18,538 bases of DNA, from positions 1 to 18,538 of the forward strand of contig CAJWHX010000011.1 in the NCBI GenBank assembly GCA_913040875.1. The letters are read 5' to 3'. How positions within the stretch are numbered: position 1 is the stretch's first letter; every line of letters starts with the position of its first letter. Positions 15,772 through 18,538 of the stretch are shown one piece after another. Made by a program: the position numbers and the translations under genes. This DNA is from an uncultured Pseudomonadota bacterium (GTDB lineage: Bacteria; Myxococcota; UBA796). The notes beneath the pieces were generated by a model. The model searched no databases and was not told the DNA's origin. It saw nothing but the letters and a program-made list of their open reading frames with translations.

Positions 15772-16401
15772 TTACTTTTTACGCTGCGTAGGCTCGAATT
15801 CAAATAGGGGCAATTCCATCACCGAAGGTCTGTTGATCACTGTACCTTCAAATTCTATCCGCTGATCTGAGACGTTGACCAGCTCATCCAATTCATAGAC
15901 ATTCTGGTACCCGTACCCGTACAGATTGATATAGGTTGGGACATTGAGCGCCATCATCACCGGTCGCTCTTCGTCTATCACTTCATCAGAAGCCGTCGGC
16001 GGTAGGACCATCTTCGTTGTAAAGTCGACGGGATTGCCTTCAAAGTTGTTGTTGCAGTAGATCAAAATTCGAGTGTTTGGATCGGGAATCAATTCTGTCA
16101 GACTGCGCTGGTTGAAATCAGAGAAGTTCAAGTGCTTGGCCCCTGCCACGTGAATTCGTTCAAAGCGTTCAGCCGATCGTGTGTCCAGTATAATGGTGTT
16201 TGGATCTTTGCTCATGTCTAGAAACTCATCCAAACCAACCAAGCGCTCTGATCGGTGTTCCTCCACAGTTTCCACAAGCGTTTTGAAGTCAGCATAACTC
16301 ACCTTTGCCGATGGGTATTCTGGAGTATCTGGAGAGTCAGCAAAGACTGTAGACGGTAGCCCCACAGCCATTAGCACCACACACTTCAATCTTTGCATCA
16401 T
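15772..16401 (-). CDS. Secreted rhodanese-like domain protein
   Basis: The start is placed at the ATG at 16401, five bases after AAGAGGG; the next codon is also ATG, and an upstream GTG at 16416 is less likely. The product is 209 residues with a signal peptide (about 1-21, cut after VFA). A rhodanese domain covers about 55-180: TIILDTRSAERFERIHVAG carries the usual D-R/A-H start, and ILIYCNNNFEGN the active-site loop with the Cys at 116. The loop is followed by an extra segment of about 35 residues (VDFTTKMVLPP…) before NLYGYGYQNVYEL. Periplasmic rhodaneses handle sulphane sulphur or act as phosphatase-like domains. The role here is unknown. Confidence 0.85.
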   Translation of the reverse strand: MMQRLKCVVLMAVGLPSTVFADSPDTPEYPSAKVSYADFKTLVETVEEHRSERLVGLDEFLDMSKDPNTIILDTRSAERFERIHVAGAKHLNFSDFNQRSLTELIPDPNTRILIYCNNNFEGNPVDFTTKMVLPPTASDEVIDEERPVMMALNVPTYINLYGYGYQNVYELDELVNVSDQRIEFEGTVINRPSVMELPLFEFEPTQRKK

Positions 16402-16452
16402 CTGTTCCCTCTTCACATTCTACTCTGCCCATGTTGTACACGTACAAAATGC

Positions 16453-16509
16453 TTGGAATACCTTCCCTATTCCAACATACGGATGATTGTCTATATTCTT
16501 AAAGACAAT
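16453..16509. promoter_or_regulatory. Cluster of dyads and promoter between rhodanese and DUF4442 genes
   Basis: This divergent spacer holds TTGGAATA/TATTCCAA (16453-16460 and 16468-16475, 7-base loop) and ATTGTCT/AGACAAT (16486-16492 and 16503-16509, 10-base loop). A plus-strand promoter, TTCCAA (16470-16475), 16 bases, TATATT (16492-16497), is interleaved with the dyads and would start near 16504. A smaller TTGTAC/GTACAA dyad lies at 16434-16447. Operator function is inference. Confidence 0.45.
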
Positions 16510-16523
16510 TCTCAAAACCTGAA

Positions 16524-16997
16524 ATGGGTTACGTGAAAAACATGAAAGCCTCCATCCGTAAAGTCGTCAATTTTCTCCGTTTCTATCCGCCCTACTTGGG
16601 TGCTGGTGTATCAGTGAAACACGTCAACGAGGACATGACCTCTATCACCGTGCAGATGAAAATGCGTTTTTGGAACCGAAACTATGTCGGAACCCACTTT
16701 GGCGGCAGTCTCTACAGCATGTGCGACCCATGGTACATGTTCATCCTGCTCGAACACCTCGGAAAGGAATGTGTCATCTGGGACAAAAGTGCTGAGATTG
16801 ATTTCGTATCTCCCGGCAAAGGTACCATGACGGCGGTCTTTGAAATCGACCACCAAACCATCGATCAGCTGCGCGAACAAGCACAGGACAACCAAAAGCA
16901 CCTTCCCGTCTTTCACACCTCCGTGATCGATGAGGATGGACAGGTTGTGGCGACGCTGAAGAAGATTCTCTATGTTCGAAAGAAGCGGGAAAAGTGA
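16524..16997 (+). CDS. DUF4442 hotdog-fold (thioesterase-like) protein, intact copy
   Basis: The 157-residue product matches DUF4442 proteins, relatives of acyl-CoA thioesterases with a hotdog fold. It has a basic helical start (MKASIRKVVNFLRF), VKHVNEDMTSITVQM, the helix region NYVGTHFGGSLYSMCDPW (53-70) where catalytic residues sit in hotdog enzymes, then KSAEIDFVSPGKG and the strands ending VVATLKKILYVRKK. The start may be 16524 or the ATG at 16542; neither has a strong ribosome site. Its 3' part (16794-16982) is repeated at 18222-18410 in the broken copy. It would act on acyl thioesters in the cytoplasm; the substrate is unknown. Confidence 0.88.
   Translation: MGYVKNMKASIRKVVNFLRFYPPYLGAGVSVKHVNEDMTSITVQMKMRFWNRNYVGTHFGGSLYSMCDPWYMFILLEHLGKECVIWDKSAEIDFVSPGKGTMTAVFEIDHQTIDQLREQAQDNQKHLPVFHTSVIDEDGQVVATLKKILYVRKKREK
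16794..16982 (+). repeat. Direct repeat copy 1 (partner 18222-18410)
   Basis: These 63 codons align without gaps to 18222-18410. By eye 25 of 189 bases differ (about 87% identity), mostly at third codon positions. The two copies have the same orientation and frame and enclose the regulator/nucleotidyltransferase pair. Confidence 0.9.
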
Positions 16998-17009
16998 TAG
17001 GGGAAGCAC

Positions 17010-17687
17010 TCAAATCACACTCAAATCTTTCCACTTCTTCATAAACCATTGCTCTCTTATCTGTTCATCACCACCTCTTGGTAAGTTGCCAATGCACAAA
17101 GTATTAAACCAAGACTGGGATTGAATATCTCGGAGCTGATGGCCTATCCATTCACGAAGTTTCTCGTCTTGTTCCTGAAATGAAGCGATAAGTTCAGAAC
17201 ATCCATCAATCAGAGCCACTATATCTTCCAAATCTTGGCTATCGAATGGTTCATTTTGTCCTCTGCTCAAGAACGCTTCAATCTTAGTGGCCAAATATAG
17301 CGCAGGTTGAGCTATCAATATGTGATGACCATTGATAGCGTATGATAGAGGATTATCCACAATGTGTGTGTACCATCGATTGGAAAACCCCATGACTTCC
17401 GATGACGGAAATAGAAAATCAACCAGCTTTCCTTTTGGAGATATATAGCGACACATTGGACCATCGATGTCTGGTGACCATTGCATCGTTCGCAACCTAT
17501 TCTCAAAGTCTATCCACTGCAGTGGGCTGGTAATTTGAAACAAGATGAGATCGATATCTTTGGTGGTTCTCAACTGCGAACGAGCAAAATCATCCAGATA
17601 ACAATGCAATGCGGCTCCACCCACAAATATCGGGGGCATTTCCAACCAGTGTAATTCCTCTTTGAGTTCAAGCATTTCTTGAAGCAT
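17010..17687 (-). CDS. AbiEii-like nucleotidyltransferase, putative toxin
   Basis: The 225-residue product carries the nucleotidyltransferase core: FVGGAALHCY with G23-G24, TTKDIDLIL with D44 and D46, and the third acidic residue in KLVDFLF (D90). A C-terminal helical part with ATKIEAFLSRG (133-143) and DLEDIVALIDG (152-162) is typical of AbiEii/AbiGii-type proteins. Relatives include type IV toxins and tRNA-modifying MenA proteins, which transfer nucleotides to RNA or proteins. The expected catalytic acids are present, so the enzyme is probably active. It overlaps the regulator gene by 20 bases, with GGAGGAGG (17691-17698) just before the ATG, so the two are co-translated. It ends 12 bases from the converging intact DUF4442 stop. 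Confidence 0.85.
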   Translation of the reverse strand: MLQEMLELKEELHWLEMPPIFVGGAALHCYLDDFARSQLRTTKDIDLILFQITSPLQWIDFENRLRTMQWSPDIDGPMCRYISPKGKLVDFLFPSSEVMGFSNRWYTHIVDNPLSYAINGHHILIAQPALYLATKIEAFLSRGQNEPFDSQDLEDIVALIDGCSELIASFQEQDEKLREWIGHQLRDIQSQSWFNTLCIGNLPRGGDEQIREQWFMKKWKDLSVI

Positions 17688-18168
17688 ATTCCTCCTCCAT
17701 CGTCTTCACAGCCAACGCAATCTCTCGAACACGACCCAAGCGAAAGACCTCAACCAAATCAAGCCATGGTTTCAGTTCTGTCTCGTTATGGGAAAGATAG
17801 ACAAAACCAGCATCTAAGGGTTGTACCCCTATGCCCATTGTACTCGATGATTCATCGGGCCAAACAAAGGGTATCTCTGGCCGAGATATCTCAGGAAGCT
17901 GTGCTGTCGTCATGCCTCTACAAAGTGTCTGCATCTCTGCTGGAAAGACATGAGGCAAACCATACCGAAGGAAATTGATGGTTACATGATGATCCACTCG
18001 ATTGCTTGATTTGTTCCACAACTTGCTGTCATTCAGTCTCAATAATGAACGATGCAACGCGGATGCTGACCAATGTAAGCGGATGGAAAGTTTAGCCTGA
18101 TGTAGTGGTTCGTTTGGTGATTCTTTGAACAGTACCATCAACGGTAAAATATCTTGGGGAAGTAGCAT
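17668..18168 (-). CDS. Winged-helix-type regulator, putative antitoxin
   Basis: The start is placed at ATG 18168, preceded by GGAATAAC; the longer frame to 18210 would begin inside the promoter palindrome. The 166-residue product starts with LLPQDILPLMVLF and a helix-turn-helix-like region (about 20-52, LSIRLHWSASALHRSLLRLNDSKLW). It continues with FLRYGLPHVFPAEMQTLCRGMTTA (67-89), PFVWPD (100-105) and a C-terminal LVEVFRLGRVREIALAV (138-154). This block order matches regulators I know next to AbiEii-like nucleotidyltransferases, where the pair is a suspected toxin-antitoxin system. The gene overlaps the nucleotidyltransferase. The palindrome at 18178-18205 is its likely own operator. Family match is from memory; the antitoxin role is inferred. 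Confidence 0.8.
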   Translation of the reverse strand: MLLPQDILPLMVLFKESPNEPLHQAKLSIRLHWSASALHRSLLRLNDSKLWNKSSNRVDHHVTINFLRYGLPHVFPAEMQTLCRGMTTAQLPEISRPEIPFVWPDESSSTMGIGVQPLDAGFVYLSHNETELKPWLDLVEVFRLGRVREIALAVKTMEEEYASRNA

Positions 18169-18177
18169 AGTTATTCC

Positions 18178-18205
18178 ATATTCTAAATTCTGGAATTTAG
18201 AATAT
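18178..18205. promoter_or_regulatory. Perfect 13+2+13 palindrome, likely operator of the regulator/NTase pair
   Basis: The arms are ATATTCTAAATTC (18178-18190) and its exact reverse complement (18193-18205) around TG. It covers most of the -10 element and the predicted start of transcription, ten bases upstream of the regulator ATG. A dimeric regulator binding here would block transcription; this is inference from position and symmetry. Confidence 0.75.
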
Positions 18206-18229
18206 AGCATAGGTTGTGGTCGAAATCAA
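18201..18229 (-). promoter_or_regulatory. Promoter of the regulator/NTase pair, spanning the junction with the broken DUF4442 copy
   Basis: On the minus strand TTGATT (18224-18229) is 17 bases from TATATT (18201-18206), with TGC before it giving an extended -10 (TGnTATATT). Transcription would start near 18194 with a leader of about 26 bases. The -35 lies inside DUF4442-derived sequence, and the -10 inside the module's own palindrome. Confidence 0.6.
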
Positions 18230-18422
18230 CTATGTGTTCCCAGGCAAAGGCACCATGACGGCCGTCTTTGAAATCGACCATCAAACCATCGAGCAACTCC
18301 GTGAACAAGCACAGGACAACCAAAAGCACCTACCCGTCTTTCACACTTCCGTGATCGATGAAGAGGGACAGGTTGTGGCGACGGTGAAGAAGATTCTCTA
18401 TGTGCGGAAAAGGCAACTCTAA
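18216..18422 (+). pseudogene. Truncated DUF4442 paralogue (3' part only)
   Basis: The frame opens at a GTG without a good ribosome site and gives 68 residues matching the last 67 of the intact DUF4442 protein (from EINYVFPGKG to KKILYVRK). About 90 N-terminal residues are missing, including the GTHFGG-type helix region needed for a hotdog active site, so it cannot be a functional thioesterase alone. Differences from the intact copy are mostly at third codon positions, so the sequence had been a working gene before truncation. Its homology stops at about 18217-18222, directly beside the regulator promoter. Expression of the fragment is doubtful. Confidence 0.85.
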
Positions 18423-18538
18423 GGAGATTGACAGACAAAGTACTCTTGCAATGTAGTTTGTGATGTTGTACGCCATTCGTGAGATATGGCATCCATGTAC
18501 ACCCTCCTCCTATCTGAGGAAGGTTCTCCATTCGCCCA

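Noticed and set aside
18226..18531. 101-residue minus-strand frame across the DUF4442 fragment
   Set aside because: It is the antisense shadow of the DUF4442 coding sequence; the same shadow appears opposite the intact copy (16774-17049).
18419..18538. Minus-strand frame open to the right edge (39 codons, ending at the TAG overlapping the DUF4442 fragment stop)
   Set aside because: It could be the C-terminus of a gene beyond the window, but 39 open codons can occur by chance and no motif is visible. Sequence to the right is needed.

Overview
The window looks like bacterial chromosome from a Gram-negative with a large surface or periplasmic lipoproteome. Five to six genes encode short lipobox signal peptides (…LAC, …TAC, …FAC, …MAC), several followed by Asp/Thr/Glu/Ser-rich tethers of the 'DTEDTxDT' type. 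Such tethers, with thrombospondin type-3 and FG-GAP repeats, YHYH domains and VOC/DUF4442 enzymes, are common in uncultured Myxococcota and other former Deltaproteobacteria. Base composition looks near-balanced, lower in GC than cultured myxobacteria. The lineage is an inference. No rRNA, tRNA, CRISPR array or transposase was seen.

Layout, left to right: a minus-strand MFS transporter leaves the left edge (1-884). A minus-strand lipoprotein combines a TRZ/ATZ-type amidohydrolase, type-3 repeats and a C-terminal beta domain (990-3539). Two small genes converge: a one-helix Cys-tailed protein (+, 3777-3965) and a secreted/anchored protein (-, 3990-4361). A 419-base gap is followed by a YHYH lipoprotein (-, 4781-5881) and a 358-base gap. 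A probable minus-strand operon spans 10906-6240: three tandem AIM24/TIGR00266 paralogues, then a large GT-C-like membrane protein. Next is a seven-repeat FG-GAP lipoprotein (-, 11162-13024). A divergent promoter region separates it from two plus-strand lipoproteins (13235-14266, with a CSCCH motif, and 14323-14769) that end at an intrinsic terminator. A minus-strand lipoprotein/VOC pair (15671-14844) and a secreted rhodanese-like protein (15772-16401) follow.

The right end is the most unusual part. An intact DUF4442 hotdog gene (+, 16524-16997) is followed by a two-gene minus-strand module: a winged-helix-type regulator (17668-18168) overlapping an AbiEii-like nucleotidyltransferase (17010-17687). 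Beyond the module lies a truncated second DUF4442 copy (+, 18216-18422), about 87% identical to the 3' part of the intact gene. The module is therefore bracketed by direct repeats. Its predicted promoter has its -35 element inside the truncated gene and its -10 inside a perfect 13+2+13 bp palindrome. This fits an autoregulated toxin-antitoxin-like cassette that replaced the 5' part of a DUF4442 paralogue and is fused to its remnant.
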